64,000 nt of DNA, taken from Morella rubra (Eukaryota; Streptophyta; Magnoliopsida; Fagales; Myricaceae). The notes beneath the pieces were generated by a model. The model was not told the DNA's origin and did no database searches. It worked only from the letters and a program-made list of their open reading frames with translations. Both the position numbers and the translations under genes were made by a program. The stretch is taken from the NCBI GenBank assembly GCA_003952965.2, contig CM025850.1, positions 10,855,555-10,919,554 on the forward strand, in the 5' to 3' direction. Positions 49,265-63,261 of this stretch are shown piece after piece; the first letter of the stretch is position 1, and each line of letters starts with the position of its first letter.

Positions 49265-52200
49265 ATGGAAGTGAAAAGGAAAACGCCGTCGCAACTTCAA
49301 TCCCTTGAACAACTGTACTCAGGTATCCGCTCCCCCACCTTCCATTTCATCATCATAAGCTCTCTCTCTCTCTCTCCCTCTCCCCTGCCTGATATTTTTC
49401 TGTTTTTCTTCTTTGCAATGTTGAATTGCACTGTTTGTGGGTGGGAAAGCCTAATGTAAGTTAATTTGACACAGAGGACAAGTATCCTACGAAAGAGCTG
49501 ATGGAAGACTATGCTGCCGCCTTGGAATTGACGTGCAAGCAGGTCCGGGGATGGTTTGTTGAGAAGAGGAGGAGGGATAAGAGGGAAAATGGAATTATTG
49601 TACCCTCATATTTGGGTTCGATGAAGAAGCATCCGATTTTCACCAGAGGGAATGGGTGTGCTACTAAAGGAGATCTCTCTATCCGTAACATGAACAGTTG
49701 TTCGTCTTTGATATACAAGCGCCTGTCATCGGCTGAGAACAGGAATGCCAAGAGAAAGAAAAGGATCTTTCTTCTTCAGGATCTGTTAACTCCAGACTAC
49801 ATTCTGAAGAAGGTGTTTCGCAAGGATGGCCCTCCCCTTGGCGTTGAATTTGACTCTCTTCCATCAGGGGCAGTTGGCTACGCTCTAGGTATACTCCTGA
49901 TACGTGGCTCTTGTGTTGCTCTATTAGAGGAATGATTATTGGTGTAACGATATGTTCTTGTTTATTCATGTTTTTCCGTACCATTAGATTACTTGTTCTG
50001 CCTGATGATTGAAGTTGAAATTCATAAAGGTGTGTTGCTAGGGTGTCGTGTGGATCTTGAATCCTGTTAATTGAGTTTGTCAAGATTTCTGTTTTTCTAC
50101 TGGGACTCTAAGCTCACCTCCTGCTCCTGCTTCAGCAACTAAACATTTTCCTCCATATGAGATGTTATGTTGCTAGGCAAAATCAATAATGTCTCTTCCA
50201 ATATGTTTTCTATATGCACTTCATGGCCTCCTCAGGTTTATCCTGCAAGAGTATGGAAGGATGTTGGAATACTTGCCTTTTGAGACTGAGTAGATGGGTC
50301 TACGTGTGGAACGCATCAATTCTCAATGAATTTACTAATCGAGTTTCACTATGTGCTGATGTGTCTAAAACCCAATGAATACATTAATTCTGAGTGAATA
50401 TAGTAATCAAGTAGATCACTAGCACTCAAAAGATGGTTTAATTGGGTTTGCCTATAACTCACGTAATAGTGGTGAATCAATTGTATGTCAAATCTTCTCA
50501 TCGTGGTTTTCCTATCTCTGCTCTTTCTTTTGTACTCCTTAGCTTGTTGGTTGGTTCCTTCTGAAATATGTTAGGGAAACTTCAGATTCAGTTTTCATTT
50601 CATCCAAAACATGTATGCATTGGTTATGGGGTGGATTTTCTTACTTTTTTTGTTGACTTTTGCGTTGATGGCAAGCACTTTCCTTGGGGCATATGTGAAG
50701 ATGTTTTTTTGTGTTTGTGTACACCAGTGCCCTAGATCAAATCCCCTAAGGAATTTCCTGATGGATTTTTTTTCCCCTGAGAATGGTACTAGTTAGTTTT
50801 TGTCATTTTTTCCTCAAGATTTCTTTCTTTTGCTTATTTTTAGATTTTCCCTGTACTTTATGTTTCTACAATAACATGCCACTCATAATGTCTATGTTTA
50901 TTTAGATTCCGAAAATTCTCTTCCATGTTGCCAAAACAGCCAAAGAGCAGACAAAAGGAGAAAGGTACTCAAGCAAGATTTTTACCAACCATATTCAAAA
51001 AGCATGAGCTACTTATTTCTACCTTAGGTCCTTATTGTATCAGTTTTTCAAATTTTCACATAAACTTTGTACTTTTTCTTTTAAAGGTTTCCCAGCACAC
51101 CATCTTAAGTCATCAGGTTTCTAATAAAACGAGTGCACCCATGAAGAAACATGGTATTGGGAAAGGTTTGATGACAGTTTGGAAGGCAACTAAGCCTACT
51201 AGAAAGAGTGCACCCATGAAGAAACATGGTATTGGAAAAGGTCTGATGACAGTTTGGCGGGCAACAAATCGTGACGGTGGAGATTTTCCTACTGGTCTTG
51301 ATTTTGGTGACAATGAAGTTGCTAGCGTATCTCTAACCTCAACTTCTATGTCACGCAAAAAACCACTGCGGCGGAAAATAACTCGACAACAAGTACCCCT
51401 GACTGTAAGTGACTTACTCTTCTCTGTCTTTTCTCTTTCTATAAGGTACTTTTAGAAAGTTGGCTGACATTTAGTCATGGACAGGGAAGGTTAAGAAATA
51501 AAGTAAAAGATAAGAGGAAGCAGCCCATCAGAAGAAGAGAGGTATGTCATAAGTTGTCCTTACAGTGGTGCGGTTCCACTAGCAGCTGTGGCAACATTAT
51601 AACTTCTTGGTCTATAGCAGGTGGAATCCAACAGGGTTGAGCATTGGAAGCGGCCGGATAAAGAAAAATGTGAGCTAGCTTTGGAAGGAGAAATATCTCA
51701 AGAATACCTTGATCAGGTTCAACTGCTTATGGATGACGAAGAGCTGGAGCTGCTAGAGTTACAAGGAGGACCAAATCCACTGAGGTGTTCAGATCATTTT
51801 GCTGCCAACAGTCTGCACGGTTGTTCACTTTGCAAAGGTTGGTTTTTGGGGAGGAATCCAGCTTGTTTCTCTATATCTTCTTGAAGGCATATGTAATTTG
51901 TATATTCATGGTATTCAGAGCAGTTTTTAGTTAGAACCTGTGATTTTGCAGATTTGCTGGCTGAGTTCCCTCCAAATTCTGTTAAGATGAAGCAACCATT
52001 CTGCATGCAACCTTGGGAATCCTCTCTAGAGATTGTCAAGAAATTATTTAAGGTGCGTAGAGTGCACACTTGATCATGAATGGAGTTGATTAGTCCTGCA
52101 AATGCAAGATACATATGGGAAAAATGCCACATTTTTTTTGTTGTTTTGCACTACCTTTTCTAAAGCATGAATTTGAATGTCATTTATGTATAATTTACCT

Positions 52201-55200
52201 AACGAAGGCAAGGTAGAACATTGGCTCGCATTGATAAGCTCGAATTCATATGTGCTCATTTGAAAGTTTGTGGGTTACAGGACTCTTGCCTGACACGTGA
52301 TATACGCTGTAACAGATCATTAACTCCCCACGTTTGATGTGATTTTTAGATTACCATATCCAGTTGAATCTCTAAAACATTTGTAGTGTATTTCTCTTTT
52401 TTTGTTCTTTATTGTTATTACTCTATTGTAGAAAGTTGTGTTGCATCACTTAGGATTAAGGTTAATTCAGACTAAACATTAAACCCAGCTAATCGAAGTT
52501 GGTTCTGCAAATCCTTTTCAACTAAGTGGTTTTGGCTATCGGTATCTTTTGGCAATTCTATCCAATCCAAGGTTGTACACTCACCTCTTTATTTTTAATA
52601 TGGTGTTTTTGACTATCCTCATCTTATTTTTCAGGACTAAGACATGCTCATATATTTTTGTGAATGAAAAACTAATTAGTGAAAGATTAATAGAGCTTGA
52701 TGATTCCTGTACTTTATTCCTGTGGGATTAGATGTTGGATTATCATGCTAAGACGTAGAGGCTAACTTTTCTTGGACAGGTTTTCCATTTCCTTTACACT
52801 TACGCTGTTGCTGTTGATTTGTGCTCTTTCACTCTTGATGAGTTTGCTCAAGCATTTCATGATAAGGTTATATCTCATTTCTATCCTACTTTACATAATT
52901 TTCTTTTTGTGTCTGTTATTGCTGGCATGTTTGCTCTTAACTTGTTATTTGAGTGACGTTCACATCACATTCTGTTGGGTTCATCTTTCCTCTATTCCTG
53001 CTTTTCAGGATTCCTCTTTACTTGGAAAAATTCATGTGGCCCTTCTCAGGATTCTTATATCTGATGTTCAGGCAGAGCTTAGTAGTGGATTTTCCCCTGA
53101 TTTGAGCAAATCTTGCAATTTTCTTGCATTACTTCACTCGGTGAGCATAAAGCCATTGAATTCATAGCAGTTTATGATTAACTCAATAGAGAATAACTTT
53201 CTTCCTTGACAACTGTTATCCACGCTTTTTATCCTGGAACAAGAAACAAATTATTACAGGGAAATGGACATTTCTTGTTTATGTTATGATGTATATGATA
53301 TGTGCCTACCTTGCCACTATTAGGATGTGAAGAATATGAGTGAGCATGTATTGCTTATCTCTAGTTACATTCATAGACAGTGACATCGCTGCTGCTCTTT
53401 ATCATCCTGTAAAAAATTTACACCGATTTGTATTTGGATAAAGGTTCTTTCGTTTAGTTTGAGAATAAACTCATGGTTGGGATGATTTTTCAAGGCCCAG
53501 TACTGTGCAGTTTTTCCCAGAATTTTTGTAGCTCTTAAGATTTTCAGTGTCTGTAAGTTGACATAACAACAGTCGAAATATTGAACGTTGGTTGAAGGTG
53601 CTTGGGCTTAAGCTTGGTTATATTCCTCAACAATCGAGGATTAAAAATGAGCCTACATGATGAAGGTGCAAATTCAATACACAAAAGTGAACCACAAAAG
53701 AGATGAGAAATGATGTTCAGTTACAGACATGCATGGTTTGGTCTTAAAAACAGAGATCTGGCCGATGTTGAATGGGGTTCCTTTGCAAGTGAACTATTTG
53801 TCTAAATATTTCTGGGAGGGCCAGAAAATGGCAGACCAACCATCGATACTATACATTTATGGGGTAGGACATTCAAACTTCTTCGGGTATATACCATATT
53901 AAAATGTTCTTGAAGCCAAACTTAGTTGCCATGATTTCTGCTGAAATTTGTTCTTTTGAGCTTTGATGGTGTCTAGCTACCATGATGTCTAGTAGAAACC
54001 CTAAAGAAAATAGGGTTCAAAAACTTTTTTGATAAGTAAGCCAAACTTATTAAAGAAAAAGAAAGTTGACAGTACAAGAGACTATACTGAAACATCTAAA
54101 GCATACAAGCTAAAAAACTAAGAAAATCCGGCAAACCCACAAAAGGATAACCCAAAACCGTATTAGCCCACAGAAAAAGAGAATGCAACATAGATCCACC
54201 CAAACTAGACAAAGACACAGCCCTGTCTTCAAAACATCTCCCATTCCTTTCGATATGTTATGCTTTGTTGGAGGAGGAAGTTTGAGCATCCAATTGCGTT
54301 GACTATTTGGAAGATGATCCCTGCTTGCATATGGTGGAGTTTGCATATGCTCAAATTTGCACATATCGAAATATCAATGGTAGTGGCAGGTGATCATGCA
54401 AGCTGTGTGGCTGCTGAAATGCTTCTCCACAGAACTCTAAACAAATCTCAACAAGGTGACAAATCTAGTGATATAATTTGCAGGAGAGGGAAATGATGGT
54501 GTTCATGATTTTCCTTGTTACCTTGAAAAAAAAGGAAAGAATGTTGAAAAGTAGATAGCAACTCATGTTAGAATCATTCACTATTAAGATTCCTGCGAAG
54601 CCTTGCACTCTTAAGTACCTAAGAAGGGGCCTAAGGTTTCAGCCTTCGGACAATCTTATTCATAAGTACTTATCCTTAATATTAGAAGCCTATCTAAACA
54701 CCTTACATAGGTCCATGTGCTCTTTGTTGGACAGTGATGTCCCAAAGGATGATAAAGATATTTACAAACTTTTTCACAAATTTGTATGTAGACAAAGTGA
54801 TGGTTCCATTAGACTAGGATGTTGAGTTGGTACATTTTGGAAGGTGGAGTTGTTTAACTGGTAGTGCTTTGTGGAATTTTGCTTATTTCTCAAGTTTCTA
54901 GCTTCTTTTTCCATTAATGCTGAAATCCAAGTGGACCTTCTCTATAATCGTGTACTGTTATTGCTGATTTTGCAGGTTGAAAATAAGAAACTTGCTTTGG
55001 ATTTCTGGGAGAGATCTCTAAACCCTCTAACATGGACAGAAATACTGCGTCAAGTTTTGGTTGCAGCTGGTTTTGGTTCAAAGCAAGGTGCAATGCGGAG
55101 GGAAGCCCTCAGCAGGGTATTAAAATTAGTAGCCCTTGTTGTTGCATCAGTTTATATAAGCTTCATATTTTTGTTATGTGATAAATCAGAGTTTCAGCCC

Positions 55201-58200
55201 AGATGATTTAGATTGTATCCCTAGTTTGTGTCCATCACATAAGTTTGAATCAATGTCAAGACATTGATTTATTTGGCATATGGAAAGAGTTGAATATGTG
55301 GCGTCATGTATATTTAAATGCTAAAAAGCATGTATTTTTGGTTTTCCTGTTGACATTCCAAGGAGTTTCTTTCTTTTCTTTGTTGTATCCATAACTTTTT
55401 AATATTGGTAAACTGTCAAATTTTGCCTTACCTTGTGGCTGACCCTTTTGGATTAGGAAAGTGGTGGTTATGTAACCATTTCCTATTCACCACAATCTGT
55501 TTTTGGACATAATTTTGGTCCAAGCTCAACCCTGTTTTGTGTTTAGAAAGTCAGCTGAACTTGACATTGTGCCAATAATCATAGGTTTTATCAAATTTAT
55601 GTGTTGCATCTTATCAAAAAAATTTCTAAAGAAGTATCTCAAAATCAATATCGATTTTCCCCATCTGTAAGTTAGTGAAAATTCAAATTATACTTAATGT
55701 CTTTCGGAGCACTTCTAGAGACTAACTTAGGCACTCTATAGTTTTCATGAACAACGTACCTTCTTACCAGGAAAAAGTAGAAAAATTATATTAAAAAAAA
55801 AAGAATAAAAAGAAACTATATTACACTACATATAACAAGTAAATCTCGTTAGAAAATTTTTCCTCCTCCATAATCCAAGTAGGATGTCCTTGCAGAGAAG
55901 AGGCTTCAAACAATTTTCTCAGTTTGAGTAGCTATTTCTCTCCTCTACAGTTTTTTTCAATTCATCAAGTGCCTTAAATCATTGGGGGAAAATCCCTCCA
56001 AAAATTTTCGATCAATTTTGGTATGGAGTCTAAATACATTAGTGTTGGGGGCTCATAAGTTTTAGGATGTCCTATTCATACTTCAAGACTTACAAAAACA
56101 TGACTTGCTTGAGTACTTGAGCATATTTGCTTGTCTGTGGTGGTGGGTGGATGTCTATACATGGATGTATCAAGAAGCACATGTTGGTCTGTGTCTGTAG
56201 TCCTAATCTTCTTATATTGGGATTCATTCCTTTAATGTTCACGGAATCTTCAATGTTTCTGTTATCTAGGAAATGAACATTGTAATGAAGTACGGTCTAC
56301 GTCCTGGTACATTGAAGTTTGAATTGTTCAAGGTTTTGTCAGAGCAAGGCAATAGCGGGCTGAAAGTTTCTGACTTGGCAAAGTCATTGCAGGTAAGTTA
56401 TAAGAATATGGAGTTCACTTGTTTAGAGGGAAAGGATGTTGACCATATTATTGTTATCAATCACTTGTTTTCAGGTAAATTTCTGGGACTTGCACTGACA
56501 ATAATTTTTTCTTTTTTTCTTTTCTTTTTAAGGTTGTTGAGTTGAATCATGCCGGCACTACTGAAGAACTAGAGTCTTTAATATGTTCAACTCTCGCAAG
56601 TGATATTACTCTATTTGAAAAGATTTCATCATCTGCCTATCGTCTACGTACCAATTATATTGCGAAGGAAGTTGACGAAGGTCATTCGGATACTGAGGAT
56701 TCTGGAAGTGTGGATGATGACCCTAATGACTGTGGTCCATGTAGTAGCAGTGATGATTTGGGTTGTGAATCAGTAAATTCCAGTGTAAGAAAACTCAAGT
56801 ACATGAACTGTCGTAAAGGTCAGAATAACATGCTGACAGTATACAATGAGATTGATGAGAGCCATCCAGGAGAAGTATGGCTGTTAGGTTTGATGGAAGG
56901 TGAATATTCAGATTTAAGCATTGAGGAAAAGTTGAATGCATTAGTGGCTTTAACTGATCTTCTTCTTGCTGGATCCAGTCTCAAGTTGGAGGTAATGTTA
57001 AACCAGTCTTATCATATCTAATGATATTGGGTGCACCCACAGTGAATATGAGGATATATTACACTCTCTTGGTTGGACAGCTGTGCTTCATGATCAAATT
57101 ATTGTGTTCCATTTCAGTTGTCTTCCTTCTTTTTTTTTGTGTGCGTAATATAACTATCTTTGATGATTTTCGGGGCTAGCTAATGATTGTTTCTATGAGA
57201 TTCAGTTGTTTGGGTTTTCAACAGTATTTGTTAATGCTGGATATGTCATCATAGTGTTCAGTGTTTTCATGATTTTTCTATCAATTGGTACCTGTTTGAA
57301 CTAATTTAGCTAATCTCTTCATAGGATCGAACTCTTGCTATTGCTGAATCCATTCCTAACATCCATCATTATGGGTCTGGGGCAAAGTTAAAAAGGTCAT
57401 CAGCTAAACAACATAGCTTAGCGAAGCCATCCTGGGGCGATGCTGGACAAATGCAGGGTTTAAAAGAAGCATACTCATTATTGAAGTATCGTCCGGTAGA
57501 TTCTTCAGTCTTAATGGCAAAACTTAATGATGAGAGATCCTCTGCCGAAGAAGAAAATGTGAAAGAAAAAGAATTTTTGTTAGATTTACATCCCATGCAA
57601 TCTGTATTTTTGGGTTCTGATCGGAGGTACAACAGATACTGGCTTTTCTTGGGTCCTTGTAATGGATATGATCCAGGCCATAGGAGGGTCTATTTTGAAT
57701 CTTCTGAAGATGGTCATTGGGAAGTGATTGATACTGTAGAGGTATTCTTCTGAGCCTTTGTTATAATTTGTAGCTCTTGCTTGAGAATTTTACTTAGTAG
57801 ACATGTCTAAAAATCAGAAGGCAAATTGAATTTTATTTGGCCTTTTCATATGGTTTAATGTGGTACCGTCTTATTCAATCCGTTCTCAATGGCCATGAGA
57901 TGACCCATGGTTATGGACCCGAATCTATTCTTTAAATCTCATTAGTTGCTGTGTTTGCTTTGTGGAAATGCAGGATTTATGCACCTTGTTGTCCGTTCTA
58001 GATGACAGAGGTAAGAGGGAGGCTTTACTTATCGCATCTTTGGAGAAACGGCAAGCATTTCTCTGCCAGGCAATGTCAAGTATAGTGGGAAATATTGCTG
58101 GAACTATGCATTTGACACAATCCAGTCAATCTGAACTAGATATAGTCAGAGAGAATAGTTGTTCTCCAGTATCTGATGTGGACAACCTAAGCCTGACTGG

Positions 58201-61200
58201 GACTGCAAAAGATTCATTATCTTCATCCAGGGCTGTTTTTCTTGATGTTGGAAAGAAGGGAGAAGAACAACAAGATAGATGGAGCCGTCTACAAGCATTT
58301 GATTCATGGATATGGAATTCTTTTTACTCATGTCTTAATGCTGTAAAATATGGTAAAAGATCTTATCTTGATTCACTTGCTAAATGCGAAAGCTGTCATG
58401 ACCTGTACTGGAGAGATGAGAAGCACTGTAGGTTTTGCCATACCACATTTGAGCTTGATTTCGATTTGGAAGAAAGATATGCCATCCATGCAGCCACATG
58501 TAGGGAGAAAGAAAATGCTAATATGAGGTTCCCAATGCATAAAGTCCTATCATCACAGATCCAGTCGTTGAAGGCTGCAATTCATGCAATTGAGGTGAGC
58601 TGTCATTTTTTAGTTTTTCATACGCCTGTTAATACACTCGCATGCAGATAATATTCACATACATATTTACAAATGTGTGCACTTTGTGCTTGTGTATCCC
58701 TAGTGTCTATTTTGATAAATGAACGAATTCCTTGATCCAAAGGCTTAAGTTAAACATTCCCTCTTTTAAAGAACTTGGTAGTATATTGGACGAAGTGATG
58801 CCTTCTCATAGTGGGGGTTGTAGTGGAGAGGCCAGGATGACCTAGAAATTAAGTATTATTTTGTTATTCTACTCTTTTATTTTTTTGTTGAGGGAAATTT
58901 AGACACTAAAAAGGGTGAAAAGATGATCGAGGGAAGTGTTGACAAGTACAAGCTAGGGAATTTATACAGTTATATATAGTAGTGCTTCTGGAATGATGTG
59001 GTTGTTTCTATTGTACTAAGATTGTGTAAGATAGCTATGGAATTTTCCATTTCTTTATGGTGCCCTCATTTGATTTTTGATAGCTCTAAGTAGACTGGAA
59101 TGGTGAACTAGCATTGTTGTTGCCAATCTTGATGAGCTGAGATTCTTACAGCCAACTGTAAATAGTTGGGATAAAGCTACTCGTATATGGGCTTAGGAAT
59201 CCTTTACAAATTAAGCTACTGGTAAATTTACCAAAAATATTGTCCCACTGAAGATCATTGCACATTGTGACACCATTAATAACACCAGTAGACGAAACTT
59301 GGATCTATCTCTCATAAACTCATGCCTGCATGTTGTACAATATTTCTATACTTAGATGTTTCCATCAAATAAACTACTTTGTAAGGATATGGTTTGTGAT
59401 GTATAGCATTGTTTTCATTTCATGTGCAGTCAGCTATGCCTGAAGAAGCCTTGGTAGGTGCTTGGAGAAAGTCTGCTCATAAGCTATGGGTCAAACGGCT
59501 TAGACGCACTTCATCTTTGCCAGACCTTTTGCAGGTTTTTTTTTTTCTTCGGATTATCTTTTTGTCTACTATTTTTGTTTTGCTATAAGTAGCACGCAGG
59601 TTGTTTTATTTTCTGAATTTCACATTTGTACTCAGTTAACTTAGTATTTCTTTCAGGTGCTTGCTGATTTTGTTGGAGCCATCAATGAAGACTGGTTGTA
59701 TGAATGCAGTGTTCAGCAAGTTTCCTATAATGTTGTCGAAGAGACTATTGTGTCCTTTGCATCTATACCTCAAACATCATCTGCAGTTTCACTTTGGTTG
59801 GTGAAATTGGATTCCTTGATTGCTCCCTACTTGGAAAAGATTCATTCTGGAAAGAATCAAGAAATCAGTACCAGAGGTAAACATATTCCTTGTTTGTCAG
59901 TATCATTTCTTTATGCATGGTCTTCAAAACATCGTAACTTTCAACTTGTCGGGCTTTCTATTCAGTTTCCACTATTTGGGGAATTGATATGGCTAACTGA
60001 CTATCCTCTTTTTTTCTCACTGTAGAATTTGAGGAAGTAGAATCCTAAACTTGATTTGGCTTAACTCACGATCCTTCTTTTTTTCAATGTACTTGAGAAT
60101 GTAGTATCCGATACTTATTGTTTTGGATGTCAAAATTTAGTTTTGGGACTACTGTTGTTTGGGGATGCAAATTTATTTGTGATGATGGGTACAGAATATT
60201 CTTATGCATTTTGGTGATTGTGTAATACGCACCAATATGAAAGTTGGAAGGAGCTTCTTAATGACTTTTTCCATTCTTTTTCGAGAGCTTTTTCTCTTAA
60301 GCTTCTTTTCTTTAATATCAGAGGGAAATATGTTCTGGAAAAGAATCGGTTGCATCCCTATTTGCCATGAAAGGAATTATCAAGCATAATTCTTAGAAGT
60401 GGACCTGTACTAATTAGAAAAGGAAAGGAAGGAAAAGAAAGATCTTTCCATGCGTCATAAAGATGTTTCAAAAATCTTAAGAAACTATTAATAGAAGAAA
60501 ACCTGCAGCTCACTTTCTGTGAGGAAAACTCAGTTCTAAAATACTGTGATTGACAAATGGGGCTTGATGCAAACTCTCTCTCTTCGCGGGTGACTTTTTT
60601 TAGACTAGGTGTTCACTGGAGATTTCATGATACTTATTAGGTTTGTTAGGTTGGACAACAAACCTGAAGTTCTCTTATTTGGTTGATTCAATCTGGCATG
60701 GTCCATGTCCATTTGACAGGCTGTTGTTTGAGAGAAGAGCAACGAACCTGGTTCAAAAGACTGATGAGGTTGTGTCCCCTTTTTACTCGCTACTCTAGAA
60801 GACTAAAAAGATGGTTATGGCTAGATCAATGAAAGTAATAGCCAAGGAATAACTCTCCAATTCTTTTTGGATTGAAATTGCCAAAGCCATCTGTAATATA
60901 TATTCTGGAGTAGTTCTGTGATTTACCTAATTACCTTGCATTGCTTCTGATGCTACTCTTTAAGAGGAAAAGAGGGTTAATGTATTGTCTTCAATCATAA
61001 TGGTAATAGTATTTATTTTCTGCAATACCTTGTTGGATGCTCACGTATCTTCTTCAATCATAGTGTTAGTAACATTTATTTCTGTAATAACAGATTGGTT
61101 TGCTTAGTTGCCGTGATTTTTGTTCCCATAGAGTGGCTAGCAGTAGATGCATTTTATCAGTTGATATTATAATGCAGCTTGGTATTGCATTGAACATTTT

Positions 61201-61284
61201 AGTGAGTAATATCTAAGCTACACTAAATTGCTCGTTTTCATCTCAGGTAGGCGTGCTCCCAAGCAATCAATCCAGTGTTTTTAA
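49265..61284 (+). CDS. RLT3: Homeobox-DDT domain protein RLT3 (RINGLET 3)
   Basis: Plant homeodomain-DDT protein; the related RLT1 and RLT2 partner ISWI remodellers CHR11/CHR17 in nucleosome spacing. Seventeen exons keep frame to a 1188-residue protein: 49265-49322, 49475-49888, 50906-50964, 51087-51404, 51485-51541, 51621-51837, 51952-52052, 52780-52866, 53009-53140, 54976-55116, 56270-56392, 56533-56991, 57325-57741, 57974-58594, 59430-59534, 59657-59876 and 61247-61284. Order: homeodomain (1-60, QVRGWFVEKRRRDKR), basic region, DDT (about 405-465, VFHFLYTYAVAVDLC), HARE-HTH (about 529-600, GTLKFELFKVLSEQG), WHIM1 (SIEEKLNALVALTDLLL), WHIM2 (GSDRRYNRYWLF) and WHIM3 with a CESC...CRFC pair. 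Arabidopsis RLT3 is about 1130 residues. The terminal exon is short and least certain. A 25-residue tandem duplication lies at 193-242. Confidence 0.94.
51132..51281 (+). repeat. 75-bp in-frame tandem duplication in RLT3 exon 4
   Basis: Two copies (51132-51206 and 51207-51281) encode SAPMKKHGIGKGLMTVWKAT and the near-identical SAPMKKHGIGKGLMTVWRAT, each followed by five differing residues. The unit is 25 codons, so frame is kept. The KKHGIGKGLMTVWR motif is normally single in RLT3 proteins. Confidence 0.93.
54025..54340. mobile_element. LINE fragment with inverted 5' part (twin-priming form) in RLT3 intron 9
   Basis: On the minus strand, 54252 down to 54025 encodes a LINE C-terminal piece (ERNGRCFEDR, LLHSLFLWA-like, then a stop), followed by a typical plant LINE 3' end (AATAAGTTTGGCTTACTTAT and a short A-tract). 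On the plus strand, about 54262-54340 encodes the segment that should precede it (IWKMIPACIWWSL). The two meet head to head at a shared CATAT. The element is truncated and dead. Confidence 0.65.
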
Positions 61285-63260
61285 GGAGCTTATGCAAGTA
61301 GGAATTGTAAGTGCATATCTGAGGCATTGAGGGACTGTCATAAACCAATTTTAGTCATCATATCCCAAATGTCTATATGCTGAATCGGTGTATCAGTGCT
61401 GTAGCTTTGAAGGAAGCATCACTGATATGCGTTTGAATGGAAGGGGCTTATGGCAAAGAAGAGCTGCTTGTGGCTAGTTTCCTACTTGTATAGACTGGTA
61501 GTTTTGAGTGATTGGACATTGTATAGCATTAGATTAGAAATATTCAGGACAGGTTAAGTTTTGGGTTCAGAACTACTATCAAGAACCTCTTATTCTGTAC
61601 TGTTGCGTAGAACAGAATGCTGCGGCCTCTTAAAACCTTTGGTGTTGAGGGAATAAGTTTTGTCACTGTCTAGTATCCAACTACTCAAAAGAATGGAGGA
61701 ATAAATCTTCTCCAAAGTATTTGGTTTTTGTATTTTACCATTTGCTCTCTGCAATCATTGTCACAATACCCGATCAAGAACAAGCAGTGTAACTACAGTA
61801 CTCTTTTATGGAAGTTAACTGGAGAAGACTGTCTGTGTCAAGTTTGGCATCTTGGTCCTCTTTTTCGATTTATTATTCCTTTTTTAAAAAAAAATTTGAA
61901 TGCACAGATGTTGGGTTCATATGACAAGGTGTGAGAGTGAATGAGCTTTTGGAAAGAGATGGGGAGTATCTTTTCATTGGATGTTGATACTTTTTAACTG
62001 TTGTTATTGTTCTGCTAATGTAAACTCCAGGCATCCGCTGGCTGCTCAAGAATGACAGTTTCTAGTAAGGACATTGCTCTCGAATTTCTGACAAGATCTC
62101 AAGTCTGTTGTAAGCCAAAGCCTGATGCAGCTTGCATGCCGAATTGGGTTATAGACGTTTTGGTTTTGAAGTTTCTGTTTCTGCTATACACTTTTAACGA
62201 TCAGTTCTTTGTTTCTTAATTTTCAGATTGTTGTATCTACTTCTCTGTTGGTTGAATGAATTACTACTGATTAGTCAAGGCAGGAAAAAGGATACCATAG
62301 GGTACGGCCTAGGCTCATACATTACACCTTCAATTCTAACAAATGATATTAGTGCAAGATTAAAAAAAAAAAAAAGCAGTGCCGACGAACAAAAAAAAAC
62401 TTAAAAAAACGTTTTGGACCAATAGGAAGAGGAGGAAGGAGTTGGCCAGAGGAGTCTCTCTACTTCTATTAGCACCATGTCATGCGCAACGTCCATCAAT
62501 GATGATTCATTAATGTCCATTGACTTAGGCTCCTTCCCAGTTATAAACTATGAGGGCCCGAAAGCCCCCAAACCAAGAATGAAAACGGAAAGCCTTTGCC
62601 TCTAATTGCTGTTGGGCCCGTTCTTGGGCTTTAGGCCTTTGGGCCTATTCTTAGTACGTGGACATTTGATCCATTTAATGTTTTGTAACGGAGTTTAAGC
62701 TAGTCAAGTAGTTAACCCATCGGGCCTTTCATGAACTGCGCCAGGGTCTTATTCTCTACCACTTGATCAAATAAGACCATATGGATTGCGTAGATGGGAG
62801 AATAAACAGAAGAAACAGTTTCTTTAAGCTGTATGTTTCAGAATGCCACGTGCTTACCGGTCTCATAACCGTTTAGTCTAGAATCATTAGTGGTTTGCTG
62901 GGACTGAATTTGCAGCAATTTATCATTTCAAAGTAATTGTGCCTTTTTTTTTTTTTCCACGTTTTTGTTTGGGTTAGACGTAATTGTGCTCAGAAATGAA
63001 TAGGCAACAATACAGACATCCAAGATAGAATAAACAGTTGGAAAAAAAAAAAAAAACCAGGTAAAAGTTGACTAACTTCAACCGTCAAAACTGCCTATCC
63101 GTTACTGAATATTCCAAAAACTGGTAGATATACCAAACTTCACAGATATCAGTCTCCAGAGCCAACTTGTACCTTCGAAAAAGGAGCTGCTACTCCTAAC
63201 AGCCTAGTCTCTCTCTCTCTGATTTTTTTTTTTTTTAAAAGGGATATAAAACCCATTTGA
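61285..63260. other. RLT3 3' flank and intergenic region, no further gene seen
   Basis: No recognisable exon apart from possible RLT3 3' UTR. There are A-tracts near 62362-62375, 62392-62399 and 63041-63056, and a T-tract near 63226. Confidence 0.4.
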
Positions 63261-63261
63261 G

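Noticed and set aside
54565..54825. 86-codon open frame in RLT3 intron 9
   Set aside because: No recognised family, inside an intron next to LINE debris; probably transposon-derived noise.
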